A stretch of 54,837 nucleotides of DNA from Phycisphaerae bacterium (GTDB lineage Bacteria > Planctomycetota > Phycisphaerae > UBA1845). Each line of letters begins with the position of its first letter. The stretch's first letter is position 1. The position numbers and the translations under genes are program-made. A model generated the notes under the pieces. It saw only the letters and a program-made list of their open reading frames with translations. It made no database searches and had not been told where the DNA came from. Below are positions 1 through 8,524 of the stretch, in pieces. The stretch covers positions 1 through 54,837 of the forward strand of contig JAJDDP010000170.1 of NCBI GenBank assembly GCA_029260235.1. Direction: 5' to 3'.

Positions 1-168
1 GGTGGCTCTGGTGGAGCATGGTTCTTTGACATGCTCTACTTCGTCCAGACGAGCGGACTAGCCATCTTCACCATCTGGTACATGGTCCTTCTGTTCCGCT
101 ATCTCTCCCACCTGGGCACAGCCAAGCGCTATGCTCTCGCATTGGCTGAGGCTGAAGCGGCTGGGTAG
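1..168 (+). CDS. C-terminal fragment of a membrane protein (5' end outside window)
   Basis: The frame is open from base 1 and ends at a TAG at 166-168, giving 55 residues of an incomplete protein. The fragment has one clear hydrophobic stretch (around FTIWYMVLLFRYL), followed by a short Ala/Glu-rich cytoplasmic-looking tail ending AEAEAAG. This is the pattern of the last transmembrane helix and tail of a polytopic inner-membrane protein. The family cannot be named from so little sequence. It is read in the same direction as the small lipoprotein gene about 200 bases downstream, and no promoter or terminator is obvious between them. Confidence 0.6.
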   Translation, partial: GGSGGAWFFDMLYFVQTSGLAIFTIWYMVLLFRYLSHLGTAKRYALALAEAEAAG

Positions 169-364
169 ACCTTGGTAGCCCTTGCTTGATTCTTATCAGC
201 GCTCCGCTGCAATCCGCGCACGATTTGCGCGTGGGCAACTGCGCTGGCCTCGATCCTGGAGGTCACGCTGGAGTTCGCCTGTATCTGATCCACACAGCCT
301 ACCGATAGAGCCTGTGTTGTGATTCTTTGGGCTTGAATGGCATCACTCGGTAGGAGCATCGAAC

Positions 365-604
365 ATGAAGATTCGACGGGTTAAGAGGTTTGGCTTGCGT
401 GCTCGGTTGGCGTTGGTTGCTGTGGCTGCCCTGGGGTGCGCCGGGTGCGAGTTCGATGCCGAGGAGTTCCGCAGTGCCACATCAGCACCCTTGCAGTCAG
501 GCCTCACCACTATCACCACGGGTCTGCTCGATGGTGCTTTTGCCCTCTATGAGCCTGATCCGGATAGCGGCGACGACGCATCAAACGCAACAGCCTCCGA
601 ATAG
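365..604 (+). CDS. Small secreted lipoprotein, unknown function
   Basis: This 79-residue protein has a basic N-terminus (MKIRRVKRFGLR), a hydrophobic core and a lipobox-like LGCAGC, so it should be processed by signal peptidase II and lipidated. The mature part is about 50 residues, acidic, and rich in Ser/Thr, with a tail of Asp residues (EPDPDSGDD). An AGGAG at 352-356 lies 8 bases before the ATG and supports this start. There are no recognisable domains. It resembles the short hypothetical lipoproteins common in planctomycete genomes. Function is unknown. Confidence 0.65.
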   Translation: MKIRRVKRFGLRARLALVAVAALGCAGCEFDAEEFRSATSAPLQSGLTTITTGLLDGAFALYEPDPDSGDDASNATASE

Positions 605-797
605 GCGGCTCGATCCTGATCCAACTGCACCCAGGGTGGCGCGCATCCCCTACAATCCCGCTGATCCGACTCGTCCGGGTTAATCGGCCCACGCAAAACG
701 GTCCGCGGAGGGTCTACTCCCCTGCCGACGCGGCTTAGACTAGCGCCTTTACAGCCAAAATCTCATGTGGGTAGATACTTGCCGATGTGCAGCGCAG

Positions 798-1334
798 CTA
801 CTGCGCCACGGAGCGTACCAAGGATCGTTCCCATTTGGCGCGGTTGATTTCCATACGGCACATCCGATGCTCGGTCCCACCGGGACTGAAGCAATGGCGC
901 TCATGCCCCGACACGGAGAACCCGACCGAACGGTAGCAATGAGTAGCTGGCTCATTGTCAGGAAAGACTACCATGGTGAGCCGGCGTGCTTGCGGAAAGA
1001 AGAATGCCCGCTCGGCAAGAAGGCGAATGAACTGCCGGCCTAGTCCGCGGTTGCGCATGCAGGGATCGACTACAACATGACCAATCCAGAGGTGTTCTTG
1101 CGATCCGCGCAACGAGTTCAGTTCAGCATAGCCGCAGGGCAATGATTCCCCGGCTTCAAAGAGCAATAGTGGTTCATCTTGAGGTTTTGCCCAGCCCACA
1201 ACCTTTGCCGCTGAGATGGGCCACGATGTGCTGGGCGCCAGACGGAACAACTCCTCGGGTGAGCGCACCCAAGAGGCTATCAATGGCGCGTAGAGCGGAT
1301 CGAACCGCCGAATCTCAAGCAGACCGTCTGACAC
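798..1334 (-). CDS. GNAT-family N-acetyltransferase
   Basis: The start is taken as GTG at 1334, because an AGAGAGG lies 9 bases upstream and the protein then begins directly at the fold (VSDGLLEIRRFDP), giving 178 residues. A longer reading frame to 1481 adds an N-terminus that does not look like protein. The acetyl-CoA binding motif is RNRGLGRQFIRLL, followed by the typical beta4-alpha4 region (LTMVVFPDNEPATHCYRSVGF). The substrate is unknown; the family acetylates amines on small molecules or protein N-termini. It lies downstream of the arsRM gene on the same strand with a 153-base gap. It does not look like the ArsN phosphinothricin-type acetyltransferases, so an arsenic role is not supported. 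Confidence 0.8.
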   Translation of the reverse strand: MSDGLLEIRRFDPLYAPLIASWVRSPEELFRLAPSTSWPISAAKVVGWAKPQDEPLLLFEAGESLPCGYAELNSLRGSQEHLWIGHVVVDPCMRNRGLGRQFIRLLAERAFFFPQARRLTMVVFPDNEPATHCYRSVGFSVSGHERHCFSPGGTEHRMCRMEINRAKWERSLVRSVAQ

Positions 1335-1487
1335 GTGGCTAAACCTCTCTGGTACCCATGCGATGTGTACACACCAGCATACTGATTGCATCGGTTCAGG
1401 CCAAGGGCTGCAATAGGCAAATAGCGGGCCTTTTCGGGCAGAATTCCACGCGCAGGGCCCAGACCGCAGATCACGACTCACTCAATT

Positions 1488-2789
1488 CTACTCAGGCCTC
1501 ATGGCTAACACACTCACACTTGCTGCAAAGACGTTGACGTCGAAATCGTCGAGAACATTGGACGATTTCGTTGGGGAATCGTCCGCAGCTTGGGTGTTGT
1601 CACCGGAACAGCAATTCGGTGAACTCTTGTCCGTGCTCGTCTTCGGCGCTGAGCAGCCGCACGACGATCCTTCCGTCCGGCGATAGGCGTTCAGGTCGGC
1701 TTGGCTATCCATGATTTGTACGTCTGCGAATCCCGCTTCGATCAATTCTTTCTCATAAACCGTTAACGTCGTCGCGCCGGCAAGGCATCCGGTATAGGCA
1801 GCTACATCATCCTTCACCTCGGGTGGCAGCGGTTTTTTCAGGGCGATGTCACTGACCACGAATCGCCCCCCTGGTTTGAGCACGCGGAAAGCATCGCGAA
1901 ACACTGCCTTCTTGTCTGGGGCTAGGTTGATCACGCAATTGCTGATGACACAATCGACGGAGGCGTCGGCTAGAGGGATCTGATCTATCGTGGCCAAGTG
2001 GAACTCGACATTCCCTGGGGCGGCGCCTTGGCCGAACTTGACCGCATTGCCTCGGGCGAGGTCGATCATCTCAGCCGTCATGTCGATACCGATGACCTTG
2101 CCATCGGCTCCGACCTTCTTGGCAGCCAGGAACACGTCTAGGCCTCCTCCGCATCCGAGGTCCACCACGACTTCGCCGGGCTGGAGGTTAGCCTGGGCCA
2201 CCGGGTTTCCGCAGGAGAGGGCCATGTTCGCTTCGGCGGGGATTGATGCCAACTGCTCGGCGTCGTATCCAAATCCCTCAGCGACCGAATGCACCGTCTC
2301 GTTCTGCGACGAGCGACCGCTGGTGGCGAACTCCGCATAGCGCGAGCGGACCGTTTCGACGATTTTCTTGTGCGTGTTCATCTCTGTTGTCTCCATCATG
2401 GCTGGTTGATTGCTACTTGGGGTATTCGAATGCCGACAGCAGTCGCGGCGCTTAAGGATGCCCTCAAGTCGGGTCCGGTCAGCCTGGCAGACGTCGACAT
2501 CGGCGAGGCAGGATCGCAGGCAGGAGATCAAGTCGCTTCCAAGTCCATCAGGCTCGTCGATGATCGCGTAATACTTCCACTTCCCCACCGGCCTAGCCGT
2601 CACCAAATCGGACCGCACCAGGTAGGCCAAGTGACGAGAAATACTCGGTTGAAGGACGCCCAACACGGCACAGAGATCGCAGACGCAAATCTCGCCGTCG
2701 AGCAACAAATGGAGTAGCCGAAGCCGCGTAGGGTCCGATAGGGCACGAAAAACAGTGTTGATGGGGCCTAGGGCCATCCTCGTATTCAT
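1488..2789 (-). CDS. arsM: ArsR-ArsM fusion: arsenic-sensing repressor joined to arsenite S-adenosylmethionine methyltransferase
   Basis: One uninterrupted 433-residue frame joins two normally separate proteins. Residues 1-120 are an ArsR/SmtB winged-helix repressor with the As(III)-binding loop ICVCDLC (Cys35, Cys37, Cys40). Residues 137-433 are an arsenite methyltransferase: SAM motif [13 protein letters not shown], and the three conserved arsenic-binding cysteines in LSCGNP (about 193), SNCVINL (about 285) and TGCLAG (about 335). A Cys-rich tail (SSCGCS, NCC) may also bind metal. The methylase converts As(III) to methylated species in the cytoplasm. An internal ATG at 2381 has GGAG 9 bases upstream, so a free methylase could also be made. 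The first ATG overlaps a palindromic operator, and a good promoter lies just upstream. The domain calls are secure; whether the fusion acts as one polypeptide is inference. Confidence 0.92.
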   Translation of the reverse strand: MNTRMALGPINTVFRALSDPTRLRLLHLLLDGEICVCDLCAVLGVLQPSISRHLAYLVRSDLVTARPVGKWKYYAIIDEPDGLGSDLISCLRSCLADVDVCQADRTRLEGILKRRDCCRHSNTPSSNQPAMMETTEMNTHKKIVETVRSRYAEFATSGRSSQNETVHSVAEGFGYDAEQLASIPAEANMALSCGNPVAQANLQPGEVVVDLGCGGGLDVFLAAKKVGADGKVIGIDMTAEMIDLARGNAVKFGQGAAPGNVEFHLATIDQIPLADASVDCVISNCVINLAPDKKAVFRDAFRVLKPGGRFVVSDIALKKPLPPEVKDDVAAYTGCLAGATTLTVYEKELIEAGFADVQIMDSQADLNAYRRTEGSSCGCSAPKTSTDKSSPNCCSGDNTQAADDSPTKSSNVLDDFDVNVFAASVSVLAMRPE

Positions 2790-2800
2790 CTATGTGAATA
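2783..2800. promoter_or_regulatory. Candidate ArsR operator
   Basis: The inverted repeat TATTCA-N6-TGAATA (2783-2788 and 2795-2800) sits across the arsRM start codon and next to its -10 box. ArsR/SmtB repressors bind AT-rich dyads of this shape, so autorepression relieved by As(III) is the natural reading. The binding itself is inference. Confidence 0.6.
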
Positions 2801-2827
2801 TAATAACGGCCCTGACCTCAAAGTCAA
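2800..2827 (-). promoter_or_regulatory. Candidate sigma70 promoter of arsRM, nearly leaderless
   Basis: On the minus strand TTGACT (2822-2827) and TATTAT (2800-2805) are separated by 16 bases. This is a strikingly good consensus for this GC-rich DNA. Transcription would begin near 2793, only a few bases before the ATG at 2789, so the mRNA would be almost leaderless. Confidence 0.5.
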
Positions 2828-2907
2828 GGCATGGGTTCGCCCAGCGACCAGCCCGCGGTTCCCTGCCGGTCGCAGTGCGGTTCGGTTTGCCGTACAGTCC
2901 CGCGACC

Positions 2908-4047
2908 ATGTTTCCTTTTGTGATTGATAAGACTGATTCAAACAGCTACGCCCGGCGGGGTCTACTCACTACCCCGCACGGTGTGGTGGATACGCCGGTG
3001 TTCATGCCGGTCGGGACAGCCGGGTCGGTCAAGGGTGTTACCCCGGCACAATTGGCGGCTACCGGTGCCCAGATGATTCTGGGCAACACCTACCACTTGC
3101 GGCTTCGGCCCGGGCCTGAGATCGTCGCCGAGCTGGGAGGCCTGCATAAGTTCGTTGGCTGGGATAGCCCCATGCTGACCGACAGCGGCGGCTATCAGGT
3201 TTTCTCGCTGGCGGAGTTGAATGAGATCACCGATGCGGGAGTATCGTTTCGCTCGCACATAGATGGCTCGACCATCCGGCTTGATCCGGAGATCGCCATT
3301 GGCATCCAGGAAAAGCTCGGCGCCGATGTCATCATGGCCTTTGATCAATGCCCGCCAATTCCCTGCCCGCGAGAGGAAGTCGAATCAGCCGTCGAACGGA
3401 CCATCCGCTGGGCTCAGCGGTGCAAGGATGCCCATAAACGCGAGGATCAAGCACTGTTCGGCATTGTGCAGGGCGGTTTGCACGAAGACCTGCGGCTGAT
3501 GTGTGCCGAGCGACTGATCGAGATTGGTTTTGACGGCTATGCCGTGGGCGGGCTATCGGTGGGCGAATCTCACGACGAGATGGTAGCCATGCTGCAAAAG
3601 ATAACGCCCCACCTGCCGGCTGATCGCCCCCGTTATCTGATGGGTGTCGGCAAGCCGAGGGACATCTACGAGGCAGTGCTACGCGGCGTCGATATGTTCG
3701 ACTGCGTGATGCCCACCCGCAACGGCAGGAATGCCTCCGCTTATGTGGCTTCGGGCCAGTTGAAGATGCGAAATGCCTGCCACAGCCGGGATGATCGACC
3801 GATGGAGGCGGATTGCACCTGCTATGCCTGCAGCCATTTTAGCCGGGCCTACATCCGCCACCTGTTTTTGGCCAAAGAGATGCTGGGGCCGACGCTGACC
3901 TCAATTCACAACCTCCATTTCTATCAGCGGCTGATGCGGCGGATCCGGGAATTGATTCTGGAGGACAAATTGGGCACAATCCCCGACGAATTCCCCGTCG
4001 TGGGCATGAGCGACCGAAACGAGCCAGACGACCCACGCGACAACTAG
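2908..4047 (+). CDS. tgt: Queuine tRNA-ribosyltransferase (tRNA-guanine transglycosylase)
   Basis: Exchanges guanine 34 of GUN-anticodon tRNAs for a queuosine precursor base. The ATG at 2908 is chosen because the family begins right there ([10 protein letters not shown]) and gives the normal length of 379 residues; an upstream extension of the frame is not protein-like. Visible motifs are the base-pocket [12 protein letters not shown] (Asp92), DQCP, GIVQGG, GGLSVGE, the nucleophile region [15 protein letters not shown] (Asp262), and the structural zinc site CTCYAC with a downstream His in SIHNLHFY. yajC follows after 17 bases, a common bacterial pairing. A queuosine salvage gene (Qng1) lies at 27149-28177, so this organism may rely partly on salvaged queuine or its nucleosides. 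No clear Shine-Dalgarno is visible. Confidence 0.97.
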   Translation: MFPFVIDKTDSNSYARRGLLTTPHGVVDTPVFMPVGTAGSVKGVTPAQLAATGAQMILGNTYHLRLRPGPEIVAELGGLHKFVGWDSPMLTDSGGYQVFSLAELNEITDAGVSFRSHIDGSTIRLDPEIAIGIQEKLGADVIMAFDQCPPIPCPREEVESAVERTIRWAQRCKDAHKREDQALFGIVQGGLHEDLRLMCAERLIEIGFDGYAVGGLSVGESHDEMVAMLQKITPHLPADRPRYLMGVGKPRDIYEAVLRGVDMFDCVMPTRNGRNASAYVASGQLKMRNACHSRDDRPMEADCTCYACSHFSRAYIRHLFLAKEMLGPTLTSIHNLHFYQRLMRRIRELILEDKLGTIPDEFPVVGMSDRNEPDDPRDN

Positions 4048-4064
4048 CGGAAAGGCTACCTTAG

Positions 4065-4415
4065 ATGGAATTATTCTCGCTGCTTCTTCAAACGCCGACC
4101 GGCGCACCCGCTCAGCAACAGGCTAACCCTATGGTCACCTTCGGCGGCATCATCATCATGGTCGCGGTGTTCTACTTCGTGTTCTTTCGGGCCAACTCCA
4201 AGACCAAAAAGAAACGTACCGACATGCTCTCGGGCATTAAGAAGAACGACAAGGTGATGACCATCGGCGGGATCATAGGGACCGTAACCTCGGTGCGGGA
4301 CCGGGAGGTCACCATCAAGGTAGACGAAACCACCAACACCAAGATGACCTTCACCAAAGACGCTGTCCGAACCATCGTGACCGAGGAGAGCGATCTTACA
4401 GTCGAGGGAAGTTGA
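4065..4415 (+). CDS. yajC: YajC, accessory subunit of the Sec translocon
   Basis: A 116-residue single-pass inner-membrane protein with a short periplasmic N-terminus, one transmembrane helix (MVTFGGIIIMVAVFYFVFF), a basic stretch (KTKKKR), and the conserved cytoplasmic YajC domain (MLSGIKKNDKVMTIGGIIG, then VTIKVDETT). YajC associates with SecDF and SecYEG. An AAAGG lies upstream of the ATG. It directly follows tgt by 17 bases and is very likely cotranscribed with it. secD, which usually comes next, is absent: the next gene is on the other strand. Confidence 0.95.
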   Translation: MELFSLLLQTPTGAPAQQQANPMVTFGGIIIMVAVFYFVFFRANSKTKKKRTDMLSGIKKNDKVMTIGGIIGTVTSVRDREVTIKVDETTNTKMTFTKDAVRTIVTEESDLTVEGS

Positions 4416-4498
4416 TCGCCTTGCTGCCAGATAGATTGCCGATCAAATCGGAGCGAACGATCTTTCCTTCTTGACGGATCTCGATTCTTCGCGCACCG

Positions 4499-5995
4499 TC
4501 ACTCATCATCTTGCCCGCCGACATACCCTAGGCTTCGTAGGGCTTTCATGGTTCTTATTCGCTGTTGGTCTGCTTCTCTGGGGTTGGGTCGCGGAATGGC
4601 TTTCTTCGCCTGTTTGCGGTAGCGCTCCATTTGCACTTTCCACTGCTGCAATCGATTCTTCAGAACGGCAACCCTCTCGGCGTCCCGCGCTGCCAAGTCG
4701 TTCAGCTCCTTCGGGTCAGCCACTACATCGTACAGCTCGCAGCGGTCATCCACTTCGGTGGTGATCAGTTTGAAGCCGTCGTCAATGAGGCAGCGCTGCG
4801 TGTCTCCGTAGAGTTTGCCTTCGGCGAAGGTGGGTAATGGCTTGGACGTGCCGGTGATCGTTGAGGCCAAGGCAGTCCCCGATAGGCCGCTGCTCAACTC
4901 GCCTAGGTCTGTCATTTCAAGAATGGTGGGCACGATATCGACGATGCGAACATCGGATTCGACAACAGCCGGCTCGAAGAGGCTAGGGGCCATGACGATT
5001 AGAGGCACGCGGTTGACTTCCCTGTAGAAGCTATGCCCGTGGCCAAAAAGCTGGTGGTCCTCAAACTCCTCACCGTGGTCAGCCGTGAGGATCACGGCTA
5101 CCCGATCAAGATGCACATGCTCTTTGATCGCATCGAGAAGCCGCCCCACCAGGGCGTCGGTGAAGCGCACCTCGCCATTGTAGAGCTGTGAATTGGAGGG
5201 CGGCGTCCCGTCGGGCGACGGCGGCGGCGCGAAGGCTGCGGGCGGTGCATAGGGGACGTGGGGAGCCAAGAGGTGGACCCAGGCAAATATCTTTTCCTGC
5301 CCATGCACAGCCAGCCAATCGACAAACTGATCGACGAGTTTTTCATCGGTCACTGCCGTAAAATTGTTGGTGGCCCACGCCTGAAAAACTCGTTGCCCAG
5401 CCTCTGGCTTGATGCAGCCCAACTCATCCTTGCTGATTGGAAAGAAATATTCGCCGAAACCGCGGGCAAAGCTCTGGGTCGCATTCAGTGCCGGCTGGTT
5501 GACGAAGGCGGCCGTAGTGAAACCCTGGCCCTTCATCATTTGGGCGATGGTTGGCGCGTAGGGTGGGATGATCATGCTTAGCTGGGGGCGGTGCTGACGC
5601 CATTCGTGTCGGACCCCAGTCGCGACCGGCCTTTCCAGCATGCCCAGTTGGCCTGGATAGAGTGAGGTCAGCATGGCCCCCATGCTAGGGCAGGTCCAAC
5701 TCGCCACGGTATGAGCCCGGGTGAAGCGGACGCCCTTCTCTGCTGCACGATCAATGTGGGGCGTCTGGTTCTCGGTGTAGCCATAGCAGGAGAGGCGGTC
5801 AGCCCGCAGCGTGTCGATGACGATCAAGATCACCGCATCCACGGAGGGGCTGGGCTGAAACTGCGGAGCAGGCAGGGTCGATAAATCCTCCGCCTGTTCG
5901 TAAGCGGTAAGGAATCTCCCAGCCACAAAGAGGACAATCAGAACGATCCCCCCAAGTATCCAGAGCGTCATGCTTTTTGCTGACCGAGTCGTCAA
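4499..5995 (-). CDS. Membrane-anchored sulfatase-like hydrolase of the alkaline phosphatase superfamily
   Basis: The start is TTG at 5995, with GGAGGT 6 bases upstream. The 498-residue protein has an N-terminal membrane anchor (residues 9-30) and a sulfatase/phosphatase-type domain facing outward: metal ligands in LIVIDTLRADRLSCYG (Asp61) and LTADHGEEFEDH. At the nucleophile site the sequence is WTCPSMGAM. Aligned to the formylglycine motif C-x-P-S-R, the nucleophile is Thr101 and the Arg is Met105, so it lacks the sulfatase maturation motif. It should therefore act as a phosphodiesterase, phosphatase or phosphotransferase rather than a true sulfatase. It follows the YfhO-like gene by 87 bases on the same strand. 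The substrate is unknown. Confidence 0.85.
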   Translation of the reverse strand: MTTRSAKSMTLWILGGIVLIVLFVAGRFLTAYEQAEDLSTLPAPQFQPSPSVDAVILIVIDTLRADRLSCYGYTENQTPHIDRAAEKGVRFTRAHTVASWTCPSMGAMLTSLYPGQLGMLERPVATGVRHEWRQHRPQLSMIIPPYAPTIAQMMKGQGFTTAAFVNQPALNATQSFARGFGEYFFPISKDELGCIKPEAGQRVFQAWATNNFTAVTDEKLVDQFVDWLAVHGQEKIFAWVHLLAPHVPYAPPAAFAPPPSPDGTPPSNSQLYNGEVRFTDALVGRLLDAIKEHVHLDRVAVILTADHGEEFEDHQLFGHGHSFYREVNRVPLIVMAPSLFEPAVVESDVRIVDIVPTILEMTDLGELSSGLSGTALASTITGTSKPLPTFAEGKLYGDTQRCLIDDGFKLITTEVDDRCELYDVVADPKELNDLAARDAERVAVLKNRLQQWKVQMERYRKQAKKAIPRPNPREADQQRIRTMKALRSLGYVGGQDDE

Positions 5996-6082
5996 GTAAG
6001 CACCTCCAGAAACTATCCTATCGTAGGTCGGGTTGCCCTTTCAAGCTGCACGCACACTCAGAGGCAGGAGGGTGGCACGCGA

Positions 6083-8524
6083 TCACGGTTGCTGCGGCGA
6101 GTTCGCGAGATGTGCCGGCGCGGATGACGTGCTCTTGGTCTTCCAGAAGAACAACAACACAACACCCGCCAACACGAGCATCGATAGGGCGCTGCCTATG
6201 GTGAAGCTGGTTGGGTGGAACGCGAAGATCACTTCGGAGGATCCCTTCGGCACTGGCACTGCCCGCATGACTTGATTGGCCCGCACTACTGCTGCTTGCT
6301 TACCATTTATGGTTGCGCGCCATCCGCTGTGCCAATTGTCTGAGAGCACCAAGGCCCCGGCGGCTGTTGCTTGCACCTTGATGATCACGCGGTCTGGTTC
6401 GTAGGCGACGATTTTGGCGAAGTCAGCCTGGTTGGGGTCTGGTTCTTCCCAGGTGAACGATTCGTCCAACGGTTCGTTGACCAGCATGTGTTCCTGCAGG
6501 TTGAAGGCTGGGTTGGCCATGTTTGATAGCGAGGTTTCTTCATCGGCGACCTTAGCTCGGTGAACGATGAAGGCCCTTGGTTTTGGATCGGGGTTGGCGT
6601 AGACCCATACGTCTTCGAATTGGCCCTTGAACTCCCAATCGTCAAAGCCTGAAAGGGCCTCTGCGCGGGCCCCATCCAACGCCCCGGCTGTTAGGAGGAA
6701 TGTTCCGCCGAGTAGATCGTGCAGCTTCGAGTAGTTCTCAGTGCGGAACAGGGTGACGTATTCTCTTGGATCTTTGCGGTTGGCCCGGGCCATGTAGCGG
6801 CCATAGGCTTGGTCGATGAAAATGTCGTAGCCTCCGATATGCCCAATGCCATGTTGTGCCCCTCTGCCCGGACACATCAGCAACGGATCATCGATGATGC
6901 GCAGGCCGGGCTGGTCGTGCTTTTCAAGGAAGGCAACCAACTCGGTAGGCCATTCGAAATGAGTGGGCTGGGATGTGCCCAAGAATCGGTGCCCGAAGGT
7001 GTACAAGTCGCAGGCGACCAACGCTACGATGCACACGGCTAACCACCTTCGCAAGGACACCCTCAGCCCGGCGATGAGCAAAGCGGATGCGACGGCAACG
7101 ATTAGGAGGGTGCGCAGGCCGTCGAACCGGACCAATTCAAATGCAGCCTGCCAATCGCCTTTGGACAGGCTGATGGGGATGTCCAGGTGCATGACGAACC
7201 CCCACCAGTAGTCGTGCCAACCAGCCTCGAAAAAACGATCAGCCACAGAAGCCGTGGCAACAACCAACAGCGGTATGGGGGCGATCAACCAAACCCAGGT
7301 CTTGCGCCGCGGCAAACCGCTCATCCACCGATCGAGCACTTGGGCAGCTAGTAGGCCTCCAAAGAGCGCGACCAGGAGAACGTACCGCCCTGCTCCGCGG
7401 AACAGGCTTGCTCCTGGGGTGAGTCGGGCAAAGATTGCGAAGACAGCGGTATCGCTGCCCAGTGACAGGCAAATGCCCAGGAGGATGAGTGTCGCGGCTG
7501 GCAACCACTCTTTGAAGGGGAGGACAAACGGAGCGGCTGCAACCAGGACAAGCGGGACCAGGCCTATGTAGCCCAGCGCTTCCCAGTAGGCCCACGAGCC
7601 AAAGAAGGGCACATCAACGCCATTGCCAAACAGGTTAGGCCACAGGTAGGTAAGCAGGTTGACCAGCGTGGAAGAATACCCGGCTGCAAAGGCTATGCCC
7701 CCGCCGCTTCGCTGGGATAGCTTCAACGTCTCGAACATGGGCAGCACTTGAACAGCTGCGATGCCTACGCCGATGAGGACTACCGCGCCCATCACCAGCA
7801 CCGCCCGACTGCACTTGGTTACGAACGACGCTTTTGTTCCACCGCACGAGCGGTCCAGTACGAAGTAGATCCCCGCGCCCAGCATGCCAATGTAGATCAC
7901 TTGGTAGTGTCCGCATAAGACCATCAGGCCACACACAAAACCCGCTAAAGCAATGCGCCGCCTGGTCCGGTGTTGGATGGCCTGATCAATTAGAGCGATG
8001 ATCCAGGGCAAGTAGGCGACGGTGAAGAAGAACTTGCGATGGCCGGCAAAGAGGTGGCTCATCGCGAAGCCGGAAAGGGCAAAGGTGATGCCCATTAGGA
8101 CTGCGGGGGCTGTGTGCTTGACGCGGCGCGAAGCGAAGAAGGCGGCTCCGGCTGCGGCGAACATAGCATGCAGGACGATGGCGAGTTTGATATCGAATAG
8201 CGGCGGCAGGAGCGCCGTCAGCCAGAAGCTCGGGCTAAGGTAACCATGCACCCCGGCTTGGAAGGGAATGCCGCCCAGATGGTAGGGATTCCAAAGCGGC
8301 AGGTCGCCCTGAGAGAGACGCGATGCAGCGAAAGCATGCAGTGGGTGCTCCATCCCCCAGATGTCGGTGCCCGATCCCCAGAAGGGCTGACTGGTGAGCA
8401 GCAGATGACCTGTAAACAACAAGGCGATGGCAGCAGCGATCGCCATGGCTAGGGGGGCGGGCGAGGTGTGTTCGCCTCCCAAGCTGGTGCAGCTGGGAAG
8501 CCGTTTTTCAGTTGCGATCGTCAC
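6083..8524 (-). CDS. YfhO-like polytopic membrane protein (GT-C fold glycosyltransferase-like)
   Basis: This protein of about 813 residues carries many transmembrane helices and the hallmark N-terminal loop GTDIWGMEHPLHAF ... GDLPLWNPYHLGG. The C-terminal part is a soluble beta-rich domain with LVLSDNWHSGWRATINGK, typical of YfhO-family proteins, and then a last helix. YfhO of Bacillus is implicated in glycosylating lipoteichoic acid; here the acceptor is unknown. The GTG at 8524 has GGGAG 10 bases upstream and overlaps the preceding gene by 17 bases; a GTG at 8554 is an alternative. It forms an envelope-related block with the lipoprotein gene upstream and the sulfatase-like gene downstream. 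Confidence 0.85.
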   Translation of the reverse strand: MTIATEKRLPSCTSLGGEHTSPAPLAMAIAAAIALLFTGHLLLTSQPFWGSGTDIWGMEHPLHAFAASRLSQGDLPLWNPYHLGGIPFQAGVHGYLSPSFWLTALLPPLFDIKLAIVLHAMFAAAGAAFFASRRVKHTAPAVLMGITFALSGFAMSHLFAGHRKFFFTVAYLPWIIALIDQAIQHRTRRRIALAGFVCGLMVLCGHYQVIYIGMLGAGIYFVLDRSCGGTKASFVTKCSRAVLVMGAVVLIGVGIAAVQVLPMFETLKLSQRSGGGIAFAAGYSSTLVNLLTYLWPNLFGNGVDVPFFGSWAYWEALGYIGLVPLVLVAAAPFVLPFKEWLPAATLILLGICLSLGSDTAVFAIFARLTPGASLFRGAGRYVLLVALFGGLLAAQVLDRWMSGLPRRKTWVWLIAPIPLLVVATASVADRFFEAGWHDYWWGFVMHLDIPISLSKGDWQAAFELVRFDGLRTLLIVAVASALLIAGLRVSLRRWLAVCIVALVACDLYTFGHRFLGTSQPTHFEWPTELVAFLEKHDQPGLRIIDDPLLMCPGRGAQHGIGHIGGYDIFIDQAYGRYMARANRKDPREYVTLFRTENYSKLHDLLGGTFLLTAGALDGARAEALSGFDDWEFKGQFEDVWVYANPDPKPRAFIVHRAKVADEETSLSNMANPAFNLQEHMLVNEPLDESFTWEEPDPNQADFAKIVAYEPDRVIIKVQATAAGALVLSDNWHSGWRATINGKQAAVVRANQVMRAVPVPKGSSEVIFAFHPTSFTIGSALSMLVLAGVVLLFFWKTKSTSSAPAHLANSPQQP

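Noticed and set aside
798..1334. GNAT as arsenic-linked ArsN
   Set aside because: Its sequence pattern is a general GNAT and the gap to arsRM is 153 bases, so the arsenic link is only proximity.
4471..4764. 97-codon plus-strand frame after yajC
   Set aside because: It lies opposite the 3' part of the sulfatase-like gene, and its composition is that of a shadow frame.
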